64,000 bases of DNA from Arthrobacter zhaoxinii (lineage in GTDB: Bacteria > Actinomycetota > Actinomycetes > Actinomycetales > Micrococcaceae): the NCBI RefSeq assembly GCF_025244925.1, contig NZ_CP104275.1:2170001-2234000 (forward strand), in the 5' to 3' direction. Under the pieces are notes generated by a model. That model saw nothing but the letters and a program-made list of their open reading frames with translations. It was not told the origin of the DNA and ran no database searches. This document shows, piece after piece, positions 1-7,953 of the stretch; positions within the stretch are counted from its first letter, which is position 1, and each line of letters begins with the position of its first letter. Made by a program: the position numbers and the translations under genes.

Positions 1-16
1 CAACGCCCAGGCTTAA
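1..16 (+). CDS. 3' end of a gene, probably acyl carrier protein (partial)
   Basis: Only the last codons are visible: read from base 2 they give Asn-Ala-Gln-Ala and a TAA stop at 14-16. The acpP-fabF order is common in actinobacteria, so acyl carrier protein is the likely identity. That is inference from the neighbour alone, because five codons cannot identify a protein. Confidence 0.35.
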
Positions 17-22
17 CCCTCC

Positions 23-49
23 GGCGGCCGCTGCCCCGCGGCGGCCGCC
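23..49. repeat. Intergenic inverted repeat upstream of fabF
   Basis: A perfect 9-bp inverted repeat (ggcggccgc at 23-31, gcggccgcc at 41-49) with a 9-nt loop lies between the upstream stop codon and fabF. It could be a processing or attenuation hairpin. There is no T-run after it, so it is not a classical terminator. Confidence 0.4.
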
Positions 50-96
50 CGGCTCCGCCGGAACCTGCACCCGCAACTGCTTCAAGAGAGTGAATC

Positions 97-1335
97 ATGG
101 CCCGCAAAGTAGTCATCACAGGCCTTGGCGCCACCACGCCGATCGGCGGGGACGTTCCCACCATGTGGAAGAACGCACTCCAGGGCGTCTCCGGCGCCCG
201 CACGCTCGAAGACGAGTGGGTGCAGAAATACTCCCTCCCGGTGACCTTCGCGGCGCGGGCCTCCACTCCTGCCACCGACGTCCTTTCCCGCGTTGAAGCC
301 AAGCGGATGGACCCCTCCACCCAGTTCGCCGTCGTCGCCGCCCGCGAAGCGTGGGCCGACTCGGGCCTGGACGGCGATATCGACAAGGACCGCCTCGGAG
401 TGGCCTTCGCCACCGGCATCGGCGGCATCTGGACCCTGCTGGACGCCTGGGACACCCTGCGCGAAAAGGGACCCCGCCGCGTCCTGCCCATGACCGTACC
501 GATGCTGATGCCCAACGGCCCTGCTGCCGCCGTCAGCCTCGACCTGGGTGCCCGTGCCGGCGCGCACACCCCTGTCTCCGCCTGCGCCTCCGGAACCGAA
601 GCCCTGCATCAGGGCCTGGACATGATCCGTTCCGGCAAGGCCGACATCGTCGTCGCCGGCGGTGCGGAAGCGTGCATCCACCCGATGCCGCTGGCCTCGT
701 TCGCCTCCATGCAGGCACTGTCCAAGCGCAACGACGACCCCGCACGTGCCTCCCGGCCCTACGACCGCGACCGTGACGGCTTTGTTATGGGTGAGGGTGC
801 CGGCGCCCTGGTGCTTGAAAGCGAAGAGCATGCCCTGGCCCGCGGAGCGCGGATCTACGCCGAGCTCGCCGGGACCGCGGTCACTGCCGACGCGTACCAC
901 ATCACCGCCCCCGACCCCGAGGGCCTGGGCGCCACCCGCGCACTGAAGGGCGCACTCCTCGACGCGCAGGCCCAGGCCGAGGACGTCGTCCACGTGAATG
1001 CGCACGCCACCTCCACTCCCGTCGGTGACAAGCCGGAATACACAGCACTCAAGGCAGCCCTGGGCACGGCCCTCGACGGGGTTGCCGTGTCCGCCACGAA
1101 GTCGCAGATGGGCCACCTCCTGGGTGCCTCCGGTGCAGTCGAGGCCGTCCTGACCGCCCTCGCGGTTTACGAACGGCAGGCACCGGCCACCATCAACCTG
1201 GAGAACCAGGATCCGGAAATCCCGCTCGACGTCGTGACCTCCAGCCGCCAGCTGCGCGGCGGAGACATTGTCGCGCTCAGCAATTCCTTCGGCTTCGGCG
1301 GACACAACGCCGTCGCCGTACTGCGCAGCCGCTAA
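97..1335 (+). CDS. fabF: Beta-ketoacyl-ACP synthase II (FabF)
   Basis: Cytoplasmic condensing enzyme of type II fatty acid synthesis. It condenses malonyl-ACP with acyl-ACP to give beta-ketoacyl-ACP. The 412-residue length is normal. The Cys-His-His triad is visible: Cys163 in SACASG, His in NAHATSTPVGD and His in GHLLGASGAVE. The C-terminal glycine-rich NSFGFGGHN segment of thiolase-fold synthases is present. ATG at 97 follows AGAGAG. It probably belongs to a fab operon whose upstream member ends at base 16, and it ends in a strong terminator. The DUF3145 gene that commonly accompanies it in actinobacteria converges from the other side. Confidence 0.96.
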   Translation: MARKVVITGLGATTPIGGDVPTMWKNALQGVSGARTLEDEWVQKYSLPVTFAARASTPATDVLSRVEAKRMDPSTQFAVVAAREAWADSGLDGDIDKDRLGVAFATGIGGIWTLLDAWDTLREKGPRRVLPMTVPMLMPNGPAAAVSLDLGARAGAHTPVSACASGTEALHQGLDMIRSGKADIVVAGGAEACIHPMPLASFASMQALSKRNDDPARASRPYDRDRDGFVMGEGAGALVLESEEHALARGARIYAELAGTAVTADAYHITAPDPEGLGATRALKGALLDAQAQAEDVVHVNAHATSTPVGDKPEYTALKAALGTALDGVAVSATKSQMGHLLGASGAVEAVLTALAVYERQAPATINLENQDPEIPLDVVTSSRQLRGGDIVALSNSFGFGGHNAVAVLRSR

Positions 1336-1345
1336 AAAGCTCCGC

Positions 1346-1395
1346 CAACGCAACAGGCGTCCGGTCCCTGCGGGGACCGGACGCCTGTTGCGTTG
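1346..1395. terminator. Bidirectional terminator between fabF and DUF3145 gene
   Basis: A perfect 22-bp inverted repeat (1346-1367 and 1374-1395) with a 6-nt loop sits between two convergent genes. The stem is G+C-rich and lacks a long T-run, which is usual for actinobacterial terminators. It can serve both strands. Confidence 0.85.
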
Positions 1396-1414
1396 GGGCT
1401 ACGGAGTGTTCGAA

Positions 1415-1918
1415 CTAGCCGACCTGGTGGAGCCACCGCACCGGAGCGCCGTCCGCGGCGTGCCGGAACGGCTCGAGTTCATCGTCCCAGGCTTCGCCCA
1501 GGGCCAGCGAAAGTTCATGGTAGACCGCGGAGGGATCGCCGGCGCCGTTTTCATACGCGTACCGGATGCGGTTTTCGGAAATCATGATGTTGCCGTGCAC
1601 ATCGGTGGCCGCATGGAAGATGCCCAGCTCAGGGGTGTGGGCCCAGCGGCTGCCGTCTGCTCCGGGGCTTTGGTCCTCGGTCACCTCATAGCGGAGGTGC
1701 GCCCAGCCGCGAAGTGCGGACGCAAGGAGGGAACCGGTGCCCTGGGGCCCGGTCCAGGCGATTTCGGCCCGTACCATTCCCGGCGCGGCCGGCTGAGGGA
1801 ACCACTGAAGATCCGTTCGCTTTTCCACGACGGATCCGATGGCCCACTCGATATGGGGGCACAACGCGGAAGGGGCAGAGTGCACAAACAGTACTCCGCG
1901 CGCCATCACATCAGACAT
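1415..1918 (-). CDS. DUF3145 family protein
   Basis: A 167-residue protein of the actinobacterial DUF3145 family, function unknown. Recognised from its N-terminus (RGVLFVHSAPSALCPHIEWA) and the conserved tail with DDELEPFRHAADGAPVRWLHQVG-like residues. The frame is open further upstream, but ATG at 1918 is chosen because GGAGG lies 5 nt before it (1924-1928). An alternative ATG lies at 1930. It is cytoplasmic by composition. The family commonly neighbours fabF, which hints at a link to lipid synthesis, but no activity is known to me. Confidence 0.9.
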   Translation of the reverse strand: MSDVMARGVLFVHSAPSALCPHIEWAIGSVVEKRTDLQWFPQPAAPGMVRAEIAWTGPQGTGSLLASALRGWAHLRYEVTEDQSPGADGSRWAHTPELGIFHAATDVHGNIMISENRIRYAYENGAGDPSAVYHELSLALGEAWDDELEPFRHAADGAPVRWLHQVG

Positions 1919-2099
1919 TCCATCCTCCATAGCTGTAGGTACGTCTTCCCCAACGACCTTGCTGTATGGACGGATATCGAGCCGTATGTGTCCGCTGTCC
2001 ATCATTGTGCCGCAAGTTACGGCGATGCGCCAATGTAGCCTTCTGCCCCTGGCCGGCATGGATGATCCAGCCGCAGAACCGGTGCCGTTCGGCCGGACG

Positions 2100-3038
2100 T
2101 CAGGCCCGCGGATGGGCCTGGCTGTAGCTCTGGCGCAGCCGGTCCACGGACACATGGGTATAGAGCTGAGTGGTGGCAAGCGACGAGTGGCCCAGGATTT
2201 CCTGGACGGCTCGCAGGTCCGCACCGCCGTCGAGCAGATGGGTCGCCGCCGAGTGGCGGAGGGCGTGCGGTCCGGAGGCGGAGGTGTCCGGCACAGTTTC
2301 CAGCAGTTCTGCGACGACGCTGCGGACCTGGCGCTGGTCCACGCGTCCGCCCCGCTTGCCGAGGAACAGTGCGGGACCGCTGTCCCCCGTGGCCATTCCG
2401 GGGCGGCCGCGGCGAAGCCAGTCGTCGACCGCCAGAGCGGCGGGGAGCCCGTACGGGACCGTGCGTTCCTTGTTGCCTTTGCCCAGCACGGTCAGTGTCC
2501 GGCGGTCAGGATCGAGGTCATCGACGTCCAGGCCGGCGAGCTCCCCCACCCGGATGCCCGTGGCGTAGAGCAGCTCCACCATCGCACGGTCCCGCAGGGC
2601 TACGGGGCCGCCCTCGGCGGCAGCTGCCTGCAGGGTTTCGAACAGGTCATCCAGCTGACTGCTGCGCAGCACGCCGGGAAGTGTCTTTTCCTTCTTGGGT
2701 GCCTTCAGCCGCAGGGCCGGGTTCTCACTGATCAGTTCCTCGCGCAGCGCCCAGTTACTGAAGCTGCGGGCCGTTGCTGCGCGGCGGGCCAGTGTGGAGC
2801 GGGCCTGTCCCCCGGAGCTGAGTTCCCCCAGCCAGCCCCGCAGGATGCCCAGGTCCAGTTCCTTCAGGGATCCGGCGCCGGAGGCCGCGGCATAGTCGAG
2901 CAGTTTGGACACGTCCGACTCGTAGGCACGCACCGTATGTTCCGACCGGCCGCGCTCTGCCGTCAGGTACCGGCAGAACCCTTCGAGGGCAGATCGGAAT
3001 TCCGCCGGCCAGCCCGTGGCGGTTGCTTTTGATGTCAC
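2100..3038 (-). CDS. xerC: Tyrosine recombinase XerC
   Basis: Site-specific recombinase that resolves chromosome dimers at dif with XerD. It has an N-terminal SAM-like core-binding domain (about residues 15-100) and a C-terminal catalytic domain. Catalytic residues seen: Arg in ATGIRVGEL, Lys in GKGNKER, HxxR in HALRHSAATHLL, His in LGHSSLATTQ and the nucleophile Tyr in TQLYTH. The position beside dprA supports XerC over XerD. GTG at 3038 is preferred because it avoids overlap with the upstream gene and gives the usual length of about 312 residues. The frame is open to an ATG at 3092, so the start is uncertain. Confidence 0.9.
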   Translation of the reverse strand: MTSKATATGWPAEFRSALEGFCRYLTAERGRSEHTVRAYESDVSKLLDYAAASGAGSLKELDLGILRGWLGELSSGGQARSTLARRAATARSFSNWALREELISENPALRLKAPKKEKTLPGVLRSSQLDDLFETLQAAAAEGGPVALRDRAMVELLYATGIRVGELAGLDVDDLDPDRRTLTVLGKGNKERTVPYGLPAALAVDDWLRRGRPGMATGDSGPALFLGKRGGRVDQRQVRSVVAELLETVPDTSASGPHALRHSAATHLLDGGADLRAVQEILGHSSLATTQLYTHVSVDRLRQSYSQAHPRA

Positions 3039-3069
3039 CTCTTCACTGTTCTCTCTTTGCCGCCGCCGT

Positions 3070-3597
3070 TCAAGCAGGCACGCTGTCGGCACGCCGGCAG
3101 GTACGGCGCAGATGCTCTGTCTGCGGCGCCTGCTCCAGGTCGAGCAGGTACCGCTTGGCGTCGACTCCGCCGGAGTATCCGGTCAACGCGCCGCGGGACC
3201 CGACGACACGGTGGGTGGGAACCACCAGATTCAAAGGGTTGTGGGCCAGGGCGGCGCCGACGCTGCGGGCCTTGGCCGCATCACCAAGCTGGACCGCCAG
3301 TTCCTTGTAACTTGCCGTCGATCCGTAGCCAATGGCCGCTACCTGCTCCCATACCCTGCGCTGGAACTCGGTGCCCTGCGGGTTGGTGTCCACGGCGAAG
3401 CAGCACCGTGTGCCCTCGAAGTACTCGGTGAGTTGGCGTTCGATGTCTTCAAAGCCGTCCTCTGCTGCCATCCCGTACGGCGTCCCTCCCCCGGCCGGTA
3501 CGGGCGGCGGTCCGAGCCGGACGGACGTCAGGACGCCGTCCAGGGCGACGAGGGTGAGCACCCCTATCGGGGAGGTGACGATTTTATGCGTGGTCAT
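3070..3597 (-). CDS. Ogt-like methylated-DNA-cysteine S-methyltransferase homologue lacking the catalytic Cys
   Basis: A 175-residue protein with the full O6-alkylguanine-DNA alkyltransferase architecture. The N-terminal domain is followed by a C-terminal DNA-binding domain with FQRRVWEQVAAIGYGSTASY, an Arg finger in ARSVGAAL and the NPLNLVVP hinge. The alkyl-acceptor motif PCHRV reads PTHRV here: the codon is ACC, two changes from TGC. The downstream Tyr-Ser-Gly-Gly and Lys/Glu region is kept. The family reaction, transfer of an alkyl group to Cys, is therefore unlikely. It may be an alkyltransferase-like (ATL) lesion-binding protein that flags damage for excision repair; that role is inference. 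ATG at 3597 follows a GAAAGGAAA Shine-Dalgarno. Confidence 0.85.
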   Translation of the reverse strand: MTTHKIVTSPIGVLTLVALDGVLTSVRLGPPPVPAGGGTPYGMAAEDGFEDIERQLTEYFEGTRCCFAVDTNPQGTEFQRRVWEQVAAIGYGSTASYKELAVQLGDAAKARSVGAALAHNPLNLVVPTHRVVGSRGALTGYSGGVDAKRYLLDLEQAPQTEHLRRTCRRADSVPA

Positions 3598-3651
3598 GAT
3601 GGTGTTTCCTTTCTGGTGCGGTGAAGCGGAGTTGTGCAGGGTGGGTTGCAG

Positions 3652-4935
3652 CTAGTGCCGGCCGCGGCGCCACAAGTCCGCGCCGGTCCGTACCGCCAGG
3701 CCTTCGAGTTCCAGGCGGGCCAGTCCGGCGCGAACCCCCGGCGGGGACAGGCCCGCGACGGTGGCCAGCTTGTCGATGGTCGTTCCGCTGCGCACCGGGA
3801 GCGCGTCCAGCAGGAGCAGGTCCTCCACGGCCAGTCCGTCCTGAACGGCCCGGCGGTTTCCGCCCTTGCCGCCGTCTCCTCCCGGCTCCCCGGTGCGGGC
3901 ATCCGCCTGCGTACCGACACCCTCCCGCGCGGCACCGGACTGCTCGGTATCCACCGCGGTGGTGTCCGCTGCTGTGGTGCCCAGCGGCTGCGCCAGCTCG
4001 GCAACTTCCTGTGCGTCAGTCACACAGACCGCACTTCCGTCACGCAGCAGGCGGTGGCAGCCGGCGGAGTTGGCCGAGTACACCGACCCCGGCACGGCGC
4101 CGACTTCCCGGCCCAACCCGGCGGCGTGATGGGCGGTGTTCAGGGCGCCGGACCGCCACCGTGCCTCGACCACCACGGTGACGGCGCTCAGTGCGGCAAT
4201 GATCCGATTGCGCTGCAGGAATCTCCAGCGGGTGGGCGCCGACCCGGGCGGAACCTCGGACAGCAGCAGCCCGCGGGCAGCGACGGTGCGCAGCAGGTCG
4301 TCATTGCCGGCCGGGTAGAACCGGTCTGCACCGCACGCCATCACTGCGATGGTGGCGGTCTCCTCGGAAGGAGCAGAAGCGAGGGCTGCACGGTGGGCCT
4401 GGGCATCAATTCCGTAGGCTCCCCCCGAAACCACGGTGTACCCGCGGTTAGCCAGCCCCGCGGAGATGTCACCGGCAATGGATAAGCCGTATCCGGTGGC
4501 ATCGCGGGAACCGACCACCGCCACCGTCCGCTCCAATACCGGCAGCCCCCGTGCCAGCGTTCCCCGCGCCCACAGGCACAACGGCATGCCCAGTTCCAAG
4601 TGGCGCAGGGACTCCGGCCAGCGGGAATCCTCCGGCACAAGAAGTTCACCGCCCAGCCGGCGTATCGCGTCCAGGTCCCGGCCCGGGGCCAGGTCCGCCA
4701 CCCGGGGCGCCCACCGTTGAAGCCCCTCTGCCAGGGCGCTTCCCTGTCCGCTGCCGCTCGACAGGTAGGCGGCTGTTTCGGCGGCCACTGCCGGCGGCGC
4801 CGCCTGTTCCCCGGTGGCGATCCGCAGCGCCTGAACCGGGCCGGCGGCTGCCACAAGGGCGAGGCCCACCGTGTCCGAGGGTTCGAAGAGTCTGGACAAC
4901 GCCGCCCGTGCCGTCAGCACCTCATCGACGCTCAT
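3652..4935 (-). CDS. dprA: DNA-processing protein DprA
   Basis: Loads RecA onto incoming single-stranded DNA in transformation. The Rossmann-like DprA core spans about residues 100-310, with VAVVGSRDATGYG, SGGAYGIDAQAH, the ADRFYPAGN loop and RSGALNTAHHAAGLGREV. A Ser/Gly/Asp-rich linker leads to a C-terminal winged-helix (DprA_WH-like) segment ending at residue 427. The start ATG overlaps the comM stop by 4 bp (ATGA), so the two are translationally coupled with yraN upstream. Only the core is needed for the call; competence itself is not shown by this window. Confidence 0.94.
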   Translation of the reverse strand: MSVDEVLTARAALSRLFEPSDTVGLALVAAAGPVQALRIATGEQAAPPAVAAETAAYLSSGSGQGSALAEGLQRWAPRVADLAPGRDLDAIRRLGGELLVPEDSRWPESLRHLELGMPLCLWARGTLARGLPVLERTVAVVGSRDATGYGLSIAGDISAGLANRGYTVVSGGAYGIDAQAHRAALASAPSEETATIAVMACGADRFYPAGNDDLLRTVAARGLLLSEVPPGSAPTRWRFLQRNRIIAALSAVTVVVEARWRSGALNTAHHAAGLGREVGAVPGSVYSANSAGCHRLLRDGSAVCVTDAQEVAELAQPLGTTAADTTAVDTEQSGAAREGVGTQADARTGEPGGDGGKGGNRRAVQDGLAVEDLLLLDALPVRSGTTIDKLATVAGLSPPGVRAGLARLELEGLAVRTGADLWRRGRH

Positions 4936-6482
4936 GCTGCTGCACCCTGCCGGCGGAACGCGAGAGCCTGACCGACGTCGTCGGCGTCCGGGGTTCCGTG
5001 CCCGCCGAGATCAGCGACAGTCCAGGCCACCCGCAGGACGCGGTCATAGCCCCGCGCAGTCAGCAGCTGCCGTTCCATTGCCCGGTCCAGCGCGGCAGTC
5101 GCCTTGGTCGGAGGCCGCAGGCTCTCCCGGAGCAGGGTGCCCGGAACCTCGGCATTCGTTTCACAGCCCAGCGGCCGCAGCCGGTCCCGTTGCAGCCTCC
5201 GTGCCTCCTGCACCCGGGCCGCCACGGTGACACTGGCTTCCGTGCTCTCTCCGCCGAAATAGTCGCCCAGGGAAACCCGCTGCACGGAAAGCTGCAGGTC
5301 CACCCGGTCCAGCAGCGGTCCGGACAGCCGGCTGAAATAGCGGCGCCGCTGCTGCGGCGTACAGGTGCAGTCGATTCCTTTGCCCGCAGCCAATCCGCAG
5401 GGACAGGGGTTCGCCGCCAGCACCAGCTGGAAGCGTGCCGGGTACACCGCAGTTCCAGCCGCCCGGTGCAGGACCAGCTTCCCGCTCTCCAACGGCTGGC
5501 GCAGCCCATCCAGGACCCGCCGTTCATACTCGGGCGCTTCATCCAGGAACAGCACGCCGCGGTGGGCGCGGGACGCGGCCCCCGGACGCGGAATCCCTGA
5601 ACCGCCGCCGATCACTGCCGCTGTGGAGGCGGTGTGGTGCGGGCTCTCGAAGGGCGGCCTGCGGAGCAGGGAACGGCACGGATGTCCCTGCCAGGCCAGG
5701 GAATGGATGGCGGTGACTTCCATTGCCTGGTCGTCGGGAAGATCCGGAAGAATCCCTGGCAGCCGCTCCGCCAGCATGGTTTTTCCCGCTCCGGGCGGCC
5801 CTGTCATCAGCAGGTGGTGCGCTCCGGCTGCGGCCACCTCGACAGCGAACCTGGCTTCTGCCTGCCCTGCTACGTCTGCGAGGTCGGGAACCCTGGGCCT
5901 GCCGCCCGGGCCCTCTTCTTCCGCATCATCTTTTCCGCCAAGCGTCACCGGCGGCGGAAAACTCAGTTGTTCGGGGTCTGCTCCGAGGTCCGCAGCCACC
6001 GCAGCGAGGCAGGAGTAACCGCGGACGCGTGCCGCGGGAACCAGGGCCGCTTCTTCGGCATTCTCCGTTGCCACGGCTATGTCCGTGTATCCGGCGGCAA
6101 CCGCCGCCATGACGGCCGGGAGGACGCCCCGGATCGGGCGGAGCCTGCTGTCCAGCCCGAGTTCTGCCAGGAAAACGCACCGGCCCGGATTTCTCAGCAC
6201 GCCGCCGGCGCAAAGTGCGGCGACGGCAATGGCCAGGTCAAAACCGGAGCCGTGCTTGGGTACGTCTGCGGGCATCAGATTCACGGTGATCCGGCGGCGG
6301 CTCAGCGGCAGCCCCGCGTTCTTCGCCGCTGACTTCACCCGGTCCCGGGCTTCGTTCAGGGAGGCATCGGGCAGCCCCAGCAGGACGAAGGACGGCAGGG
6401 ACTGGCCGATGTCCGCCTCCACCTCGACGATTCTTCCCTGCAGGCCGACGAGTCCTATGCCGTAGGTCCGTCCGAGCGCCAT
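4932..6482 (-). CDS. comM: ComM / YifB-family Mg-chelatase-like AAA+ ATPase
   Basis: A 516-residue AAA+ protein. In transformable bacteria ComM is a hexameric helicase that promotes branch migration during integration of donor DNA. An N-terminal Lon-like S5 domain (SFVLLGLPDASLNEARDRVK) is followed by the chelatase-like ATPase with Walker A TGPPGAGKT, Walker B GVLFLDE and a C-terminal helical domain. The frame is open upstream inside yraN, but ATG at 6482 (MALGRTYG) is the family's usual N-terminus. It overlaps the yraN stop as TGATG. Part of the yraN-comM-dprA operon. Confidence 0.94.
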   Translation of the reverse strand: MALGRTYGIGLVGLQGRIVEVEADIGQSLPSFVLLGLPDASLNEARDRVKSAAKNAGLPLSRRRITVNLMPADVPKHGSGFDLAIAVAALCAGGVLRNPGRCVFLAELGLDSRLRPIRGVLPAVMAAVAAGYTDIAVATENAEEAALVPAARVRGYSCLAAVAADLGADPEQLSFPPPVTLGGKDDAEEEGPGGRPRVPDLADVAGQAEARFAVEVAAAGAHHLLMTGPPGAGKTMLAERLPGILPDLPDDQAMEVTAIHSLAWQGHPCRSLLRRPPFESPHHTASTAAVIGGGSGIPRPGAASRAHRGVLFLDEAPEYERRVLDGLRQPLESGKLVLHRAAGTAVYPARFQLVLAANPCPCGLAAGKGIDCTCTPQQRRRYFSRLSGPLLDRVDLQLSVQRVSLGDYFGGESTEASVTVAARVQEARRLQRDRLRPLGCETNAEVPGTLLRESLRPPTKATAALDRAMERQLLTARGYDRVLRVAWTVADLGGHGTPDADDVGQALAFRRQGAAA

Positions 6483-6838
6483 CAGGAAATTCCCCTCAGG
6501 TGCTCCACGACGGGCGGATTGGTGCCGTCGTCGAGTACCGAAACCGCGTCGATCCGGCGGTGGGTGAAGTATCGACTGTTGGCCCTGGCCCAAGCCCCCG
6601 CCAACAGATAGAGGCGGGCTACTTTGTCCTGACCGATTGCTTCGAAGGGGTGCCCGAAGTCCAAGGAGGAGCGGGTCTTCACTTCCACCACCACCAGGGT
6701 GGCCCCGTCCACCGCGACCAGGTCGATTTCGCCCTCCGGACACCGCCAGTTCCGGTCAATGACGCGCAGCCCCGCTTCTGTCAGGTACCGCGCCGCCAGC
6801 TCTTCTCCCCGGCTTCCCAGAATATCTTTCGCTCTCAT
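6482..6838 (-). CDS. YraN / UPF0102 family nuclease-like protein
   Basis: A small protein (118 residues from ATG 6838, 121 from the GTG at 6847) with the endonuclease-fold core of the UPF0102 family: G-x-GEELAARYL, then GEIDLVAVDG and VVVEVKTRSS, the PD-(D/E)XK-like E-D-E-x-K set. The cellular role is not established. First gene of the yraN-comM-dprA operon, with stop and start overlapping. No clear Shine-Dalgarno separates the two possible starts. Confidence 0.9.
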   Translation of the reverse strand: MRAKDILGSRGEELAARYLTEAGLRVIDRNWRCPEGEIDLVAVDGATLVVVEVKTRSSLDFGHPFEAIGQDKVARLYLLAGAWARANSRYFTHRRIDAVSVLDDGTNPPVVEHLRGIS

Positions 6839-7005
6839 GCCCGCCACATTGGCTTGCCGCGGGCGGAACCGACACGGCGGGACACTGCCATGTGGAGAAT
6901 GGCGGCGTGACCGGGCCCTGATGCCTACCTGTGGAGGAAGAACCTAGAGGGACCCGGAACTCCATGCTGCCGACTGTTTGCCGCCCCTGTTCGCCGGCGC
7001 GGCGT

Positions 7006-7740
7006 TCAGGCCAATCCGCCGTTGGCGAAGACGACCTGGCCGTTGACCCAGCGGCCAGGTCCGGCAAGGAAAGCCACCGTTTCCGCGATGTCCCCGGGTT
7101 CGCCCAGGCGTTCGAGCGGCGGGGCCTCCGCGAGGCGCGTGATGGTGGCGTCGTCCTTCCCGTCCAGGAACAACGCAGTCGCCGTCGGCCCGGGCGCCAC
7201 CGCGTTGACCGTAATGTTCCGCCCCTTCAGTTCCCGCGCGAGGATGAGCGTCATCCCTTCCACCGCGGCCTTGCTGGCAACGTAGGCGCCGTAGCCGGGG
7301 TATTGGGTGCGCGTAACGGTGGTGGAGAAGTTAATGATTGCTCCGCCGGGACGGATCCGACGGGCTGCCTGCTGCGAGACCACGAACGTTCCCCGGATAT
7401 TTGTGTGGTGCATCCGGTCCAGATCCGCCAGGCTCAGTTCCGCGATAGGGCCAAGGAGCATGATGCCCGCGGCATTGACGACCACGTCTATTCCGCCGAA
7501 GGCTGTCTCAACGGCGTCGAACGCGGCGGCCATGTCCGCTTCGTCCCCCACGTCCCCGCCCACGGCCAGGCCGTGTCCTCCGGCGGCGGCAGCGTCGGCA
7601 ACGACCCTGTCTGCGGTCAAGTTGTTCCGCGCGTAGTGCACACCCACCGAATAGCCGTCCGCGGCGAGGCGGCGGACCACAGCCGCTCCAATCCCGCCGG
7701 ACCCTCCGGTAACCAGGGCAACCCGTCCGGCAGTATCCAT
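7006..7740 (-). CDS. SDR family NAD(P)-dependent oxidoreductase
   Basis: A 244-residue classical short-chain dehydrogenase/reductase. The Rossmann cofactor motif TGGSGGIG lies near residue 12, the NAAG motif follows, and the catalytic Ser (NFSTT) and Tyr-x3-Lys (YVASK) are intact. The C-terminus NGQVVFANGG is typical of FabG-like members. Substrate unknown. ATG at 7740 is chosen over the adjacent GTG (7743) because AGGGGA lies at the right distance. It is monocistronic by spacing: 158 bp from yraN and divergent from the surface protein at 7954. Confidence 0.9.
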   Translation of the reverse strand: MDTAGRVALVTGGSGGIGAAVVRRLAADGYSVGVHYARNNLTADRVVADAAAAGGHGLAVGGDVGDEADMAAAFDAVETAFGGIDVVVNAAGIMLLGPIAELSLADLDRMHHTNIRGTFVVSQQAARRIRPGGAIINFSTTVTRTQYPGYGAYVASKAAVEGMTLILARELKGRNITVNAVAPGPTATALFLDGKDDATITRLAEAPPLERLGEPGDIAETVAFLAGPGRWVNGQVVFANGGLA

Positions 7741-7839
7741 CACGCTGTCCCCTCGCTAGTCGATGGCAGGACCCTAGCGTTTTCGGTGTTCCGGGTACAT
7801 CCCCCAGGGCCGCGGTTCCCTCAGTGTCGAGGAGTCCGA

Positions 7840-7933
7840 GCGTAATTTTGTGCGGGTCTTGCCCGGAGCCTGCGTAATTCCTGAAGGAAACACTGAGATA
7901 CGCCCGTCAGGATAGCGACGCAAACGCGTAATT
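7840..7933. promoter_or_regulatory. Three GCGTAATT boxes in the SDR / surface-protein intergenic region
   Basis: The octamer GCGTAATT occurs at 7840-7847, 7872-7879 and 7926-7933, between the divergent SDR and LAHTG-protein genes. Three copies in under 100 bp of a G+C-rich genome suggest binding sites for a regulator. This is pattern-based only. Confidence 0.3.
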
Positions 7934-7953
7934 CGATTCTCATAAAGGAAATC

